Source: Sarocladium kiliense | Lineage: Eukaryota; Ascomycota; Sordariomycetes; Hypocreales; Sarocladiaceae | Direction of reading: 5' to 3' | NCBI GenBank assembly: GCA_030734395.1 | Contig: JAUZTG010000012.1 | Location: 620,001 to 684,000 of the forward strand | DNA length: 64,000 bases | Shown: in pieces, positions 1 to 12,611 of the stretch | How positions within the stretch are numbered: the stretch's first letter is position 1 | Layout: every line of letters starts with the position of its first letter | The notes under the pieces: generated by a model | What the model was told of the DNA's origin: nothing | Seen by the model: the letters and a program-made list of their open reading frames with translations, nothing else | Databases searched by the model: none | Translations under genes and position numbers: made by a program

Positions 1-1578
1 TTTGGTACAGTACACACTTTGTTCAGGAGATCGAGCCAACGCAGTTGAAACAGTAATCTGCCAATCCCAGGTGCCATGAAAGACAAGCGTAGGTGCACCG
101 CTGGGTATGCACAACTTTTCTTCGTGTAAGCCTTTAAGGCCGAAGTTCAGTTTCCTCAAAAAGGTCCACATGCCGCGTGGCTCGGAAATGCCGGTCATGG
201 CCTCAGTTCACAGACCCTGAGATTATTGCTTCCATGGCTAATCGGCAGCTTGCTGAGCGTGGATCAGCCTGCCCGGTACTTCTCTTGGGGCCATCGCGAT
301 CTCTGGAAAGCCAAAATCTTACCCGCGAGACCATTCCTCGGGAAGCGTTGCCAAAGCCTGTCACGACGCACGGAAAGGGCAAGCGCATCCCAAGGCAGAT
401 TGGCCCGGTAAGATGCATCCCGTTGACGCGGCATGACAACAACGAGATTGCATCCTACAGGCCAGGGGTATGATCAGCACTCCGGGCCCAGGGTGGAGGA
501 TTACAGCACATGGTGTTCGTGGTAAGTGGGGATTCACATCAAAGCCGTGGCAGAAAAACTTCCCAGCAGCGCCCGCGCGAAGTAAATTACTGACTTAGTC
601 GTCAGGGTCGCGGCATTCATTTGCAGCTCACATCATATCATCTTGTATACCCACAGCTTGGTGGCTCAAAACCTGTTACGCAGGGACTTCCCTTCCAGGC
701 AGGAGGATAGGCTCCGTCTGGCTATCGGTTTGACTTTTGCGTCCTGACAAATTGTTGCTCTATCCTCACACCCGTCAAGTCGCTCTGAAGCCTCCGATCT
801 ACACAGCTGACCTCAGCGAAGCCAAGGTGACATGATGGCGTTCAGGTTGAGACAGTGAGTTGCATGTCTCGCAGTGCGCCCCAAAGCCACGGAAAGCCGT
901 GCACCAACGGGAAAGACAAGTGCGCCGCCAACGCACCACAAGGGCCTGTGCCTCAATCTCGAGATGAAAGTGCCTGATGCTATGGGCTGGAGGCCAGGGC
1001 CACCCCGGCTCGATCTTGGCTAGGTGCTGCGCCAGGTGGCTACTAGACCTCTACCCACCACCACGACGACTCAAGCCCCTCTACAGTACAAGAGTGAGAC
1101 GGTGTGTCCAGCTGTGCCCACTGCCCAGCCCAGCCAAGTTGTCTCCGCGCAATCAATATCGTGCTCAGTTATCAAGCCTGCTGATATTGCCAACCCCTCC
1201 ACCGATACTACCTCGTCCTGGGTCCTCCGCCTGCACCTTGGCATGGCACTAATAACCGAATGAGCATTGGTTGCATCCATATACAACCCGGGGAGCGAAC
1301 CCATCCGCTCTCTCGGTGAAAGCTGGCACTGCACTTGCGACTCTCTCTTCACACACACTTCCTCAGTCTGCTTGCGATAACAGACGACTTGGATCGCCCG
1401 ACTCACTCCAGCCTGTCAGCTCTTTTTTTCTTAAAGCTCGAATCGCAGGCACCGAGCGATTTGCCCATGGCTTCGCTTGTATAGCACACAACCCGAACGG
1501 TCGTTTCCCTATCCACAACCCCACGAGTCCTACTTCACAACCGACTCTCCTCCTGGACTCGGAGAGTCAATCCCTGCC
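1..1578. other. Intergenic, no gene recognised
   Basis: Only short overlapping reading frames with no family resemblance occur here. The last few hundred bases are pyrimidine-rich on the + strand and probably hold the promoter and 5' leader of the GPI-protein gene that follows. Confidence 0.6.
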
Positions 1579-3672
1579 ATGGCGGCCGTCCAGCTTTTGT
1601 TATTGTGGACGGCCCTGTTAGTTCTTCCATCTCCAACAGTGGCACAATGGGGTACGCCTCACCCTCTATAACGGACGTTGACGCATACTGAACAGTGGAT
1701 AGATATCGCGAACCGCAACGCGCCGAATAGTGAAGGTGCCCCTCTCCGCGGCAACTTCTCTACATTGAGGACAACGCCAGTCCAACTAACGACGACAACT
1801 ATTACCGATGTTCCCGACACGGACGTAGTGAGTGCGAACAACATCCCCGAGACGACATCCGACAATGTGGTGGACGAGGCGGCAGACAACATCTCCGACT
1901 ATGGAGGCACCCCAACGATCCATACTATCACCATCGATGATTCTTCCACCGCCGCCTATGATTCAACACCACTGGTCTATCCGCCGTTGACACCAACGCT
2001 CACACCATCACTCAATACCACCTCGGAACCCCCAGCATACTACACACATCCCTCCTCGTCGTATGAGCCGCCGGGATCGGATGCTTTGAGGCCATCACCT
2101 CCGTCACCGTCGCTGCCGCAAACCTCCGAGCCATGCACTCCCTTAGAGCCATGGGAACCCATGACGGTGTGGTCGGTCGTTTACACCGCAACTCTCACCC
2201 TGAACGGGAGTCTAGAGGATTACACTCCCCTTTATCCCTCGCTTTCGGTGCCAACCTACTGTGAAGAGCCCACTTCAACAGACCAAGGGTTCTTCCCTTC
2301 AACAGACCAAGGATTCTTTCCTTCAACAAATCAAGGATTTTTCCCTACAACAAACATCAATCTACCACCTCCGGAGCCGACAAAGCCTGCTGCCCCAGGC
2401 ACTTCTCACGCTGGTTTCTTTCCAACGGTTGAACACCCATCAGCTTCCATGAGGCCCGAGCCCAGTAAGGTCGGTCCTGGTAATGGGGGAAGTGGCGGCG
2501 GCGGTGGTGGTAGTGGTGCCCGACCAAGCGGAGGAGGCCGACCAGGCGGAGGGAGTGGCGGTGGAGGTGATAAAGTAGGCGGTGGAGGTGGCGGAGGCGG
2601 CGAGAGCACGGTCGGTGGAATTGGAAGCGGCGGTGGAGGAGGAGATGATGGTTTCTTGGGGGGAGGCGAGGAGAAAGTCCCGGAGCGGACAACGCTTACC
2701 TTCATCACCACTGACCGCAACCCTTCCCTTGTCATACCCACAACGAAGCCCCCCAGCTTCACTCAGTCATGGCATCATGGCGGAGGTCCAGCAGGAAACA
2801 ACGGGCATCATGACAGGCCTCTGGGCGGGGATCCTCGGCGTGTCAGACCGCCGCCGATCTTTACTGTGACCGCAGACAAGTCCCAGGTGATCATCAACAG
2901 CCAGACCTTCTCAGACCTGAAACCCGACCAGAGCAGCACGGTGACAGTTGGTCCCGGTACCTTCACAATAGGTCCCAGTGCAGTCATCGGTCATGGGCAG
3001 ACGATTAGGAAGCCAGCACCAGAGCCGACAGGCGCTGCTCTAACTCAAGCTCCGCTGAAGGAGGTCAACGTGGTTGGGGGCCAAGCGCTGACGGCAATTG
3101 GCCAAACGATCATGGTCCTGCACTCGACGACTTACACTTATGGCCCTGGCATCAGTGGCCAGACAGTAGTTGTCGACGATGACACCATTCTCTTGGGTCC
3201 AGCAGGCATCACTGTGGATGGGAAGACACTGGGAGGGCCTACGGTACCTACCGACCTGACGAAGTATGCAATTGTTGGCGGTGCGACTATCACCGAGATC
3301 CAGCCTTCTCTGATCGTCATCGAGGGCGAGACAATAACGATTGCTCCGGACATGAAGCGGACGACTACCGTGGTCAATGGTCAGACACTCACCATCGGCC
3401 CTGATGGCGTTACACACTCTTCACTGACGATCCCGATGGCTGATGCCGCCGTCACAACAACATTTCAACCTTCCCTTACATGGAACAACGAATTCCCCGA
3501 GAAGACTGGAGGGACCAAATCTACTAAAAATAAGGACACCTCCAAGGATGATGACGGCAGAGGTAGTGGCGATGACGATGACGATGATGATGCTGGCGCC
3601 TTTGTGCGCCCAGATTTTGCAGTTTTGATTTTGGCAGCTGGCATAGCGGTCGGCGTTTGGGAACTGATTTGA
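1579..3672 (+). CDS. GPI-anchored, Ser/Thr/Pro- and Gly-rich cell wall protein
   Basis: Two exons, 1579-1651 and 1703-3672, give 680 aa. The first exon encodes a signal peptide (MAAVQLLLLW... ending TVA-QW) that lies in the same frame as the main ORF but is cut off by a stop; a 51-bp intron (GTACGC...GGATAG, with ACTGAAC as branch site) removes it. Then come a Ser/Thr/Pro-rich stretch, three tandem STDQGFFP-type octapeptides (about 2269-2345), a long glycine run (about 2485-2660), three related beta-rich repeats of the GQTxxIGP type, an Asp-rich stretch and a C-terminal hydrophobic tail (PDFAVLILAAGIAVGVW) typical of a GPI signal. This layout is known for fungal wall or adhesin-like proteins. 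The wall location is inferred; no enzymatic domain is seen. An in-frame TTG at 1678 would be a poor alternative start because it drops the signal peptide. Confidence 0.75.
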
Positions 3673-5474
3673 GCGCGACATACACGAACCGCTTTGGCTA
3701 CTCGATTTGCAGCCTGGCTCCATGTCTCTCTTTCACTTGGGGGTTGTCTCCGGCCTGGCAAGCAGCCAGGTTAAGAGGCACCAGCAATTTCTTTTTGGGA
3801 CAAAAGCTCGTTTGGGACCGCCGGTCCGCAAGCAATCTGGGCGGAGACGGGAACCAACACTTTCACGACGGTAATGAGTATCACGACACTGTAATTATGG
3901 CGTGCACACACGCAAAAGGGATGGACATGCGAGCTTAGCGGCAATGGACTTGCTCGGAACCTGGGACATAAGTTGGGTGAATAAGGCATTGTACTATAAT
4001 AATTGGGAGGAAACCGGGAGGGAACGGGGTTACATGCAATAGGCACGAGGCTGAGCCTTGTCTTGGTTCAAAGGGTAGATCATTGACAATGATGAGTTGT
4101 CACGACAAGCTCCTAATATTGTTGCAAGCCACAGCTATGAGATTCACTTGCAAACTTTGAACACCGCGCAGGCTACAACCATGTCCCACACTCTCTACGG
4201 AGTACACATTCCCAACCCATTTCCCATCCACGCAACGCCTCCATTCCAACAACCTAAATCATGAGCCAGCCACACCCGCTGTTTCTTCTTATGAGATACC
4301 CACAGGGGAGGGGTCTAGGTTCTAGCCTGCTCTGCCCCTCGAACCACTTAGAGTTTTTTTCAGCCCTACTGCTGCTACTGTCCCCCTCTTTTTCTCTCAT
4401 TCCTTTTTTCTCCCGTTTCCTTTTCCCGCACACCTACCTACTGGACAGGAACGAATGGACGAATGGCGATAGTCCGCGTGGCACGGAGTAGGGAAGGGGG
4501 GGTCTGGAATCTTGGATGGGAATTTCATGGCGGCGGCGGGGTTTCAGCCCGCCACTGCTGGGATGGAAAGCGGGAAGGGGGGGGGGGAGGGCTTGGGTTT
4601 TACCCGGGGATGATCGGAGGCGTTCTGAGCTGTCAGAGGTGGCGAAGGTGTAGACTGGTAGATGATGCTCAGCACTAGTAAGATTCTGCCTAACCTCCGT
4701 TGAAGGGCTGAAAATGAGTTGGGTCTACAGATATGGGTGGGAGGATGAAGGCTTTCTACTATGAGCGAGGAAAAGGGGGGAACAAGAGATAATGAGCTGT
4801 CTGACCAAAGAAAGACGGATTTGATCGGTCCTCATCCAACTCTAGTTCTGGACTGTTGGTTACACTTTGAAATCTAGGGTTTGTTATTGGATCAAAGCGT
4901 CCAAGCTGATACAGATCTTGTTCTTTTCATGTCCTTCCATAGGGGCTTGTTCCGATGTGCCGTCTTCAGTCCTCACGTTACAAAGGGCAGCTAACAAGGA
5001 AAGAAAGCTGGCCCATCTCTATCTCAATTTCCCCTGTTTAAAGCCTTAATGGCATATAATTCTAAGCAGAGAGAGTTTTTCTCACGCATTTTTCTTACAT
5101 CTTATTCTATTCTCCTGGTGAATTTGGGTCTCTCCCTGATACCTGACTCTAAAGGCAATGCGCATCTTCCGCCCAGAGTCCACAGCAGCTGTAGCCTGAT
5201 AATTATTATAGGAAAATTACAGGAAGTCAGGTCAGACTGGTATTCTTATCACGATTCCAGGCACGTCAAATATTGTGCATTCCCTCATCAGGGGCTTACT
5301 ACTTGATGAATGGTTGAATATGGCACAGCTGAGCAGATGCCTGCTGTAGGAATATCTAGTTAGGAGTTCTACACCAAGGTACTATTCGGGCTATGCAACT
5401 ACCAGGACATTCTGCCGAAGAAGACTCCATCGCATTGAAGGACGCGTGCCACGATTCTATGTCTATCAAGATGT
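3673..5474. other. Intergenic, no gene recognised
   Basis: About 1.8 kb between the 3' ends of two convergent genes. It contains a G-run near 4577-4587 and pyrimidine tracts near 4340-4420, but no ORF with coding character and no RNA gene that I can see. Confidence 0.6.
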
Positions 5475-8400
5475 CTATTGCAGGGGGCATTGAGGATGAT
5501 CCACGTCCTCGTCTTCTTCATCGACTTTGGGTGCAGGGACCCACAGGCTGTTCGAAAGGGCATCATCAATATACTTCCTCTCATGATCCTCGAACCCGTC
5601 ATATGAGGCACCAGCCTCGACTAGCAGCTTGACCATTTCCTCTTTGGCAGGAAGGTTGTTGGAAACAGCGGCACGGAGTGCGGACACGCCGTCGACGTCG
5701 AGATGGTCAACGGATGCGCCACGAGCAAGCAGTTCCTTTGCGACATCGACTCTTCGCTGCCCGCCTAGGTTGGCCGAGTGCCAAAGCGGTGTTCTCCCCT
5801 TGTAGTCCTTCTCGTCGACGCTTGCGCCAGCCTCTATGAGGGCTGTCACGCACGCTGGATCGACAGCTGTGCCCGCAACATGGGACAGCGGTGCCCTACC
5901 TGCATCACACCTTCCGTCGAAGGCTAGACCGCGCCCAAGAAGCATTTTAACAGCGTCCGCTGACTTCTTTCCCTGACATAGCACGGTTCTCCCAGCCTTG
6001 TCCCTAACCTTTGTATCAGCACCGTGTGCCAGCAGAACCTCCACAGCTCTGCCGCTCCGAGCTCTGCCCAACGCCGTCATGCCCTTCGCGTCCGCTGCGT
6101 CCACATCAGCCCCGTGTTCGAGAAGCAGCTCTGCAAGTGGCTCGTTGGCCAACTGCTTGACTTGAGCATGCAGGGCGGTCCGGGACTTGTGATCCTTGAT
6201 GTCAACCTTGGCACCGTGGTCGAGTAGTGCTGTAAACGCTCCAAGCCCGTTGTCAGGATGGCTGTGAAGCGGCGTCTTGCCTTCCTTGTCCTTAGCATCA
6301 ACGTCGACATGAGCTTGCAGCAAGACCTGGACTATCTCAGCCCGGCTAGACGCGACTGCGATGCTAAGAGGTGTGCGGCCATCCTCGTCTCGATGCTCGG
6401 CATCGGACCCCGCATCCAGCAAAAGCTTCGTGACTATGATATGACCCATCGAAGCAGCGATATGCAGCGGCAAACGGCCTCTGTGCTCTTCCGCTGCCAC
6501 AGAGACTCCTCTGGCGAGGAAAATCTTCACGATCTCGGCGTCACCTCCGTGGACTGCCTCGAAGAGAGGGGACCACCGAGTTCCTTCTGCCTTAGAGTCG
6601 TCGTCCACGGCACTCGACAGCCTGTTAGGCCGGCTTGGCTCGTGTTCTGGCGCTCTGTCTGAGTGAGCACTCTGCAAGGCTCGCTCTCGCTCGGCTCTTT
6701 TCTTCCACGTGAAGTCGAAAAGGCGTTGAGTTGCATCGTCGGCGTCAATGCCCAGGAGAAGCTTGACGGTGCTCAAGTGACGTTTCCTTGCTGCCCAGGA
6801 TAGCGGACTGTGCCCATCAGTGTCTCGAGTGTCAGCGTCGACTTCTCCCGTCTCCAGTAGCAGCAGGATAATTTCATCATAGCCCTGTGCTGCGGCCAAG
6901 GACAGCGGCGTTCTCCCGTACGGGTTCGGGGTATCAGGATCGTGGCCAATCGCCAGAAGATACTCTACCGCATACTTGATACCAAAATGGCAAGCAAGAT
7001 GTAAACCGAGGATGCGTTTTGCGTTACCCTTCTCCGACTCGGCCCAGAAAGAAAAGAGTCTCTCCACCAGACGGCTGACGTCGTCTGAGAACACTATCTC
7101 TCCCGCAATCACGACCGCGGTAGGAGTTTCAAGGAAATCAATGACCTCTTGGCAAGGCCTCCCGAGCATATGCGCGTGGTGTCCCCAGTAAGTAGCAGAG
7201 TAGTTATATAAGGGGTGTTCTCTAGTTCGTCTCCATCGCGCCCTGCGTGATTCTAGGCGACCTTTTCGGAGACGTTCAAATCCCAAGTATGTCACGCAGA
7301 TCTTCGTGATATCCTCATCAGCTGTCGGAAACCACTTCTTCCACGTTTTAGTGAAGTATTCTTGCGTTGTATAATGCACGAGACGGACTGTATTGCTCGC
7401 TGCGTCTGTTGTAACGAGCCCGGCACACGCAGAGAGCATGTCGTCGATCTCCGGTATGTTCTCCTCGTCTAGGTCTGTTTCCCCGAGCTCTACCGCGAGC
7501 GCATGCTGCAGCTCAACCGGCTTTATTTCGGTCGCAGCGCGAACCACCCATGCGAGAACCTGCTTGCCTAGTTCTTCCCGGTCAGGGCTTTGACTTTCAA
7601 TGCGAGCCATGGCGTCGTCGTAGGCGCGGTCGTAAGCACCGGAGCCGGTATATAGATTCTGCAGAGCAGTTCGTAAGGCTTTCGGCGACCTTTTCCCGCA
7701 CAGGGAGTCAAGGTAGAGCTTGGCAAGCAGAAACCTGCACGGTCAGCGAGTATGTTAAGGGAAGGTCGTGATGTCACTTACATGCCATCAACAACCTTTG
7801 AGATACCTGCTTCTACCTCAGCCTGAAGGTCAGTGCTTCGACTAACAAATGCAGGTAATCGCGGCATTTGCGCGTTTAGGTACGTCTTCACATCCTCGTC
7901 GCTAGCTCTAATTTCGATAGTCCGAGACTTCTTTAGCATGCCGATGACATCCGAGTTGAATCGAGATGTGAGGAACAGTTTCGATTTCTCGTCCAACTGA
8001 ATCGCATATAGCGAGGATATGAGCTGTTGTCGGAAGCCATCTTCTTCCTTCGCCTCGTCCAATGCATCGATTATAATGTACACACTCGAGTAAAGAGTTC
8101 CGACGGAACGTATTGTCGTCAGCAGCTGCCCGACCGACGGATCGACGCCACGCCCGTAGCATGTGTTATATAGGGCTCGAATTTGGTCGGGCAAGACGTC
8201 CCAATTCTGTCCCAGTTGCTTCAATAAACTTGCCAGGACTCTTCGAACCACCTGCTCCTCCGGTCGTCGGAAGTTGCAGTACATATACGCAACTCCGACT
8301 CTCTGGGTACCGAGATGCCGTTGATTCTGGGACTGCGAGAGCAGCCAATCGATGACAACCGAGGACAATATGGTTTTGCCGGCGCCAGGCATGCCAGGGC

Positions 8401-9178
8401 AGAAGAGCTCATCGGCGGCCGGGCTCTCAAACCACTCCTTGAAGATAGGCGACTCTACAAGCCAAGACCCCGTGCCTTCGTGTCTATTGGCGATCAGATC
8501 TTTGTGGTGGCCGGCATAGTCAATGTCCGAAAGCCAGGAGAGAACCCTAGTTCGTTGCTCGGCAGATTCTTGCTCGGCGTGTCGACGGCTCAGATTATCG
8601 ATGTTCTCTCCGATTTGGACCTGCGTCTTTTGAATTGTCGCAACGCCATCTTTTAAGATGTCCTGCGCCTGCCTTGTTTGGTCGCTGTCCCGCTCGAGGG
8701 TGACTAGGAGCCGACGTAGCTGCTCATTGCTTTCCTCGGCTGTCGCGTTGATCCTCTGGACGAGCAATCGCGTATTGTTGCTGATCGCGAGCATCAGGAG
8801 TGCCTTTTCGCGCTCAATCATTGAGAATATTTCCTTGAGCTCTTTCTCGTTGAACGGCCATCGCATGCTCGTGAGCAGTTTCCTGCGTCCTTCCTGAGGC
8901 TGCAGCTTGGCTTCCACCTCGCCTAATGTGACCAGCAGCCTCCCAAGCGGCGCGCCTGGCGCCTCTAGAGCGCGAAGGGTTTCGGTCCAAGCCTGGCCCT
9001 CTTCCGAGTCGTCGACTTCATCCTTTAGTTGCTGCAATACGGACTCGCACGCCCGTAGCTCTTCCCGAAGCTTTTTGCGCTCTTGCGTGGCGCCCTTGGC
9101 CGAGTTGATGTACTTGATGACCCGCCATGACGCGTCGAGGACTGCCGTGACAGTCGTGGCCGCGGCCAGCACCTCCAT
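5475..9178 (-). CDS. NLR-type STAND protein: HeLo-like N-terminus, NACHT NTPase, ankyrin repeats
   Basis: Two exons, 7782-9178 and 5475-7734, give about 1218 aa. The 47-bp intron (GTAAGT...CTGAC...GTGCAG) joins DGM to FLLAKLYLDSL, the conserved motif that follows NACHT in fungal STAND proteins. The N-terminus (about 1-130) looks like the fungal HeLo-like/STAND N-terminal domain, followed by a coiled-coil-prone linker (about 135-215). NACHT has Walker A GMPGAGKT (262-269) and Walker B YIIIDALDE (367-375). From about residue 710 to near the C-terminus run roughly a dozen ankyrin repeats (GRTPLSLAA, GRTPLHxA types). Family knowledge: such proteins are fungal NLR-like signalling proteins, some controlling heterokaryon incompatibility or regulated cell death; ankyrins serve as the sensor. 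The cell-death role is inferred. No second incompatibility gene is adjacent. Codon structure is intact. Confidence 0.88.
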
Positions 9179-10365
9179 CGCATCCAGTTTTCAGCTTGGA
9201 ACGACTTCAGGAAGAAGTGAGAAAATAGGCCAGCAGCGGGGACAAGGGGAAATACCAGCATTATTGGAGATTAACAGCGATGATTATGCAGGCGGACAGA
9301 TACGGATTAGCTTGCCGGCATATTGTAAGCACAGAAATATATTCAACCCATAAGGCGGGGACATGCTGTCATTAAACATAGCTTTAGACTATGAGCTAAC
9401 TTGGATCTCCTAGATCTAGAAGTTTGTCCAGAGTAGAGAACCGAAGTCATAGAAAGTAGATACGCGCTGCAATACGTCTTCGTAGTGATAGTCACTAACG
9501 TAGTAGTGCCGCTGCTTGACGAAGTCGATGCTGGTTGGTCCTTCACAATATGTAGGTTGTGTTCTTCTGCCCAGTATGAGAATGATGGCTGACTCGCGTG
9601 TGAGATCTTATGTTCGACAGTCGCAAGCAAAGAAGCCCTGGCCCTTGTACCACTAATAGCCAACCAGGCATGCATTACGTACACGCTCTAGCATCTGCTT
9701 CTGCTCAACTGGGCAGGCCACAGGACTCATATTCACTTGCCACCATCTGTAGGTTCTGTCTCTACGCAACTATAAACTAGCCACGCCGTTACCTCGTTGC
9801 ACGACATCATGAGTAAAGACCAATCCTCGTCTCATGTTCCTCTCTGCCCTTTGCATTTCGCATTCACCATACCCTCCTCTCACAATGAGGCCAAAGTCCA
9901 CTGATGACGGACTGGCCTAGAAGAGTGTTCGGAAGACTCGGTGATCAAAGAGTTAGGCTTGTGACATTGCTCTCTTAAAGTCATTGTCGCCATCACCATG
10001 ACACACGTGAAGGGGAACTGTCTTTAGCGCACGAGAGTCTCTGCCTCCTGAAAGATTTATGATATTACTAGGGGAGTAAGATCTAGCCCCTATCCCTTAT
10101 GCTCTCGGTTTCAAACATGATCCCATGTTGGAGGGGCCATGAACTGACAACACTCGTACCAAGCGCGCGCATTGCTGGTCTGTATAGATGTCGACACTGT
10201 CTCACTTGATTCACGCTGAAGTTCCCCGAACCACTTTGCATTCCTTGCCCGGTCAGACATGTCTTGTACAAGTCTTCTGAACCTGTCCCAGACAATGTTG
10301 CTTTTAATAGGAGCTCGCATCGTCAACTGGGGACGACGCTGTGCGCGGTGCCAGTTGTTGACAGT
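9179..10365. other. Intergenic, no gene recognised
   Basis: This 1.2 kb is upstream of the NLR gene and downstream of the Asn-rich protein gene. Short ORFs here lack any recognisable motif and I treat them as chance frames. Confidence 0.55.
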
Positions 10366-11249
10366 TTAACATCCGGCTGCGTTAGCACCGCCGTTGTCGC
10401 CCTGGTGGTGGCGCCCCTCCAGGCTTCGCTGGCAGTTTGCATTGGCATTTGCGTTGCCGTTGCCGTTGCCGTTACCGTTGGCATTAGCATTAGCATTGGA
10501 ATTGGCGTTTCCGTTGTCATTGTTCGCGTTCGCATTGTCATTGTTGTTCGCATTGTTGGCATTGGCGTTTCCGTTGGCATTGTTCGCGTTCGCATTGCCA
10601 TTGTTGTTCGCATTGCCATTGTTGTTCGCATTGCCATTGTTGTTCGCATTGCCATTGTTGTTCGCATTGCCATTGTTGTTCGCATTGCCATTGTTGTTCG
10701 CATTGCCATTGTTGTTCGCATTGCCATTGTTGTTCGCATTGTCATTGTTGTTCGCATTGTTCGCATTGGCGTCGTTCGCATTGGCGCTGCAACCGTTGGC
10801 AGCAGCCTGTTGATCACCTCCATTGGTTTGTCCGCCAGCATGGTGACGAGCTTCCAGATCACGCTGGCAGTTGTTGTTGGCGGCGGCATTTGCCTGAGCG
10901 TTGTCGTTTCCACCATTGTTGTTTGCAGCGTTGTTATTCCCGCCGTTGTTGTTACCACCGTTGTTACCCTGATGATGAGGCTGCGGTTTGTCAGTTTCGT
11001 TCGGCTGGTAGCATTGGGTAAGGAAACACCTACCTCACGACGCTGGAGGAAGCCAAATACAGGGAAACTGAGGGCAGGACTAGCCATCATAGCCACAGGC
11101 AACTGGGTTTGCATTAGCGAGGGAATATGGTACGTGATCAAGTGAGGCAGACTCACGGCATAGCGGTTGACGGCGACACTGCCGGGAGTAGAGAAGGCCG
11201 TGCCCTGGGAAAGGGCAAGGGCACCAAGGAGGATAGACTGAGAATGCAT
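10366..11249 (-). CDS. Secreted Asn/Gly/Ala-rich tandem-repeat protein, function unknown
   Basis: Recovered by hand; three exons, 11157-11249, 11034-11102 and 10366-10980, all phase 0, give 258 aa. Exon 1 encodes a signal peptide (MHSQSILLGALALSQGTA). Introns are GTGAGT...ACCCAG (54 bp, GCTAAT branch) and GTAGGT...CGCAG (53 bp, CTGAC branch). Exon 2 ends with the basic sequence FLQRRE. Exon 3 is almost entirely N, G and A and includes eight consecutive GNANNN units plus a DNANNN variant. Two related blocks bracket the repeats: C-Q-R-x-L-E-x-R-H-H-x-G, each followed by a G-C pair, the second forming the C-terminus. No family recognised. The longer ORFs on both strands here are side products of the 18-bp repeat. 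It faces the UstYa-like gene across 1.4 kb. It could be an effector-like secreted protein or wall component. Confidence 0.68.
10592..10757 (-). repeat. 18-bp coding minisatellite, about 9 units
   Basis: Eight consecutive near-identical 18-bp units, reading GGCAATGCGAACAACAAT on the minus strand, are followed by a variant with GAC in place of GGC. They encode GNANNN/DNANNN. More degenerate N/A/G codons flank the array on both sides. Because the unit is divisible by three, copy-number change keeps the frame, so length polymorphism is likely. Confidence 0.9.
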
Positions 11250-12611
11250 GTTTGGAAGGTGAGTTGAGTCTCGTGCTTTATTTTCAAAGACAAAGATAAC
11301 GAAGAAGGAAGGGCAAAAGTACTGTCCAGCAGTAAAGAAATGAAGACTGAATAAAGGAAAAAGGAAGAGTAAGTATGGTAAAATTGTTGGTGAGGGATAA
11401 GATGTCACATCTCTTCTAGCGGTTCTTTGGTTTATATAGGAAGACTTCGCCACGGATCAAACTCTTCACTCCGTCCTCAGTATTCGAACATAGTCCTGTG
11501 GCTGGCTACTTGGTCTCGCCGAAGTGGCCCACTGCGATCATGGCTTAGAAGGGATGATGGCTTCGAGACGGCGACATGAGACTCCAAGGAGTTGAAGCAA
11601 AGCATGATACATGAGGACATGGACGATCAGTCTCATCTGGAGCCGTATAGCCGATTGGGGTACTACCTCGGGCTATCCACGACTTAGACCAGACGAAACG
11701 GCATGCAGCGATTGATGGCCGTGTTTGCATAGGAGTCGCGCAGTGTTACAATGGAATGTCCCACTCACATAGTCGGATCATCGAAACTTGTGGGGGACGT
11801 GGGTCAAACGAACGATTGGTCCAGAAGAACAGGACGGTGAGGCATGGATCGTGATGACCAGGAGCCTAGCTGTCTCGCTCGTAACCGAGGCGGGTATGAA
11901 CAGCGTAGTACCCAGCCAATAGGACAATTGCCCCGCCATGGGATATTCCCGTCAAGGGCGCCATGGATTCGCACGACTATGTTCCTATGTTTCCATTTTT
12001 GGGTGGGCTAGGTTTGCAGGGTGTCTGGATGGGACGGCACCGCGCAGTCTCAAGTCTTTCTAGCTGCGCCCTTGAAACGGCTTGAAACGCTACACTCTGC
12101 CACCTCGCAATTGGCCTGTACCTATTCTAGGGTCCCATCTACTAGTGTATGGAAGTTTGCGCGTTAGGAACATGACTGAGGCGGCCGGTGACCCGACCTG
12201 TCGTGGTGGGCTTTTGTTGATGTCACGAAGTCGGCTCTTGTGGGGGATCTCAGACACGATGAATCTCAGGAGCGTCTCGAAGAGGTTCTCAAGTTTAGTG
12301 CCTGCGAGAACTTCGGAACTGAATGCCGATAGAACGATGGGCTCTCGGGTCCTATGCCTGTCATATGTCAAGTCCTCGAATGCTGGGCTATATCGTAGAG
12401 GTTACCTAGTACTTGCTATCCCTCTACCACTTTGCGCATCCAAGATCACAACAAGACCATCTCCCTTTCACGTTCCGTTCCTTTTGTTTTCATCCCATCT
12501 CGTCTTCTACACGCCTCTTGACGCTCATCATTGATCCAAGACCTATTGAAAAGTCTTCATTGTATACTCTTTTCTGTTCTACCTGCCAATCATCCAGTTC
12601 GATTCTATCTC
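11250..12611. other. Divergent intergenic region
   Basis: This 1.36 kb separates the Asn-rich secreted protein (minus strand) from the UstYa-like gene (plus strand) and probably contains both promoters. A TATA-like TATATAGG (in ggtttatataggaag) lies near 11431 on the side of the repeat protein. No ORF is supported. Confidence 0.55.

Noticed and set aside
2357..2762. Minus-strand proline-rich and leucine/histidine-rich ORFs
   Set aside because: They are antisense readings of the glycine-rich segment of the GPI protein.
10592..10757. Regular repeats resembling a CRISPR array
   Set aside because: Units are directly contiguous with no spacers and lie in a eukaryotic coding exon.
10264..11145. 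293-aa plus-strand ORF with VRIAIV repeats, and a 376-aa minus-strand ORF with MRTTMA repeats
   Set aside because: Both are side effects of the stop-free 18-bp repeat. Only the spliced minus-strand GNANNN frame has a signal peptide, introns with branch sites and balanced start and stop.
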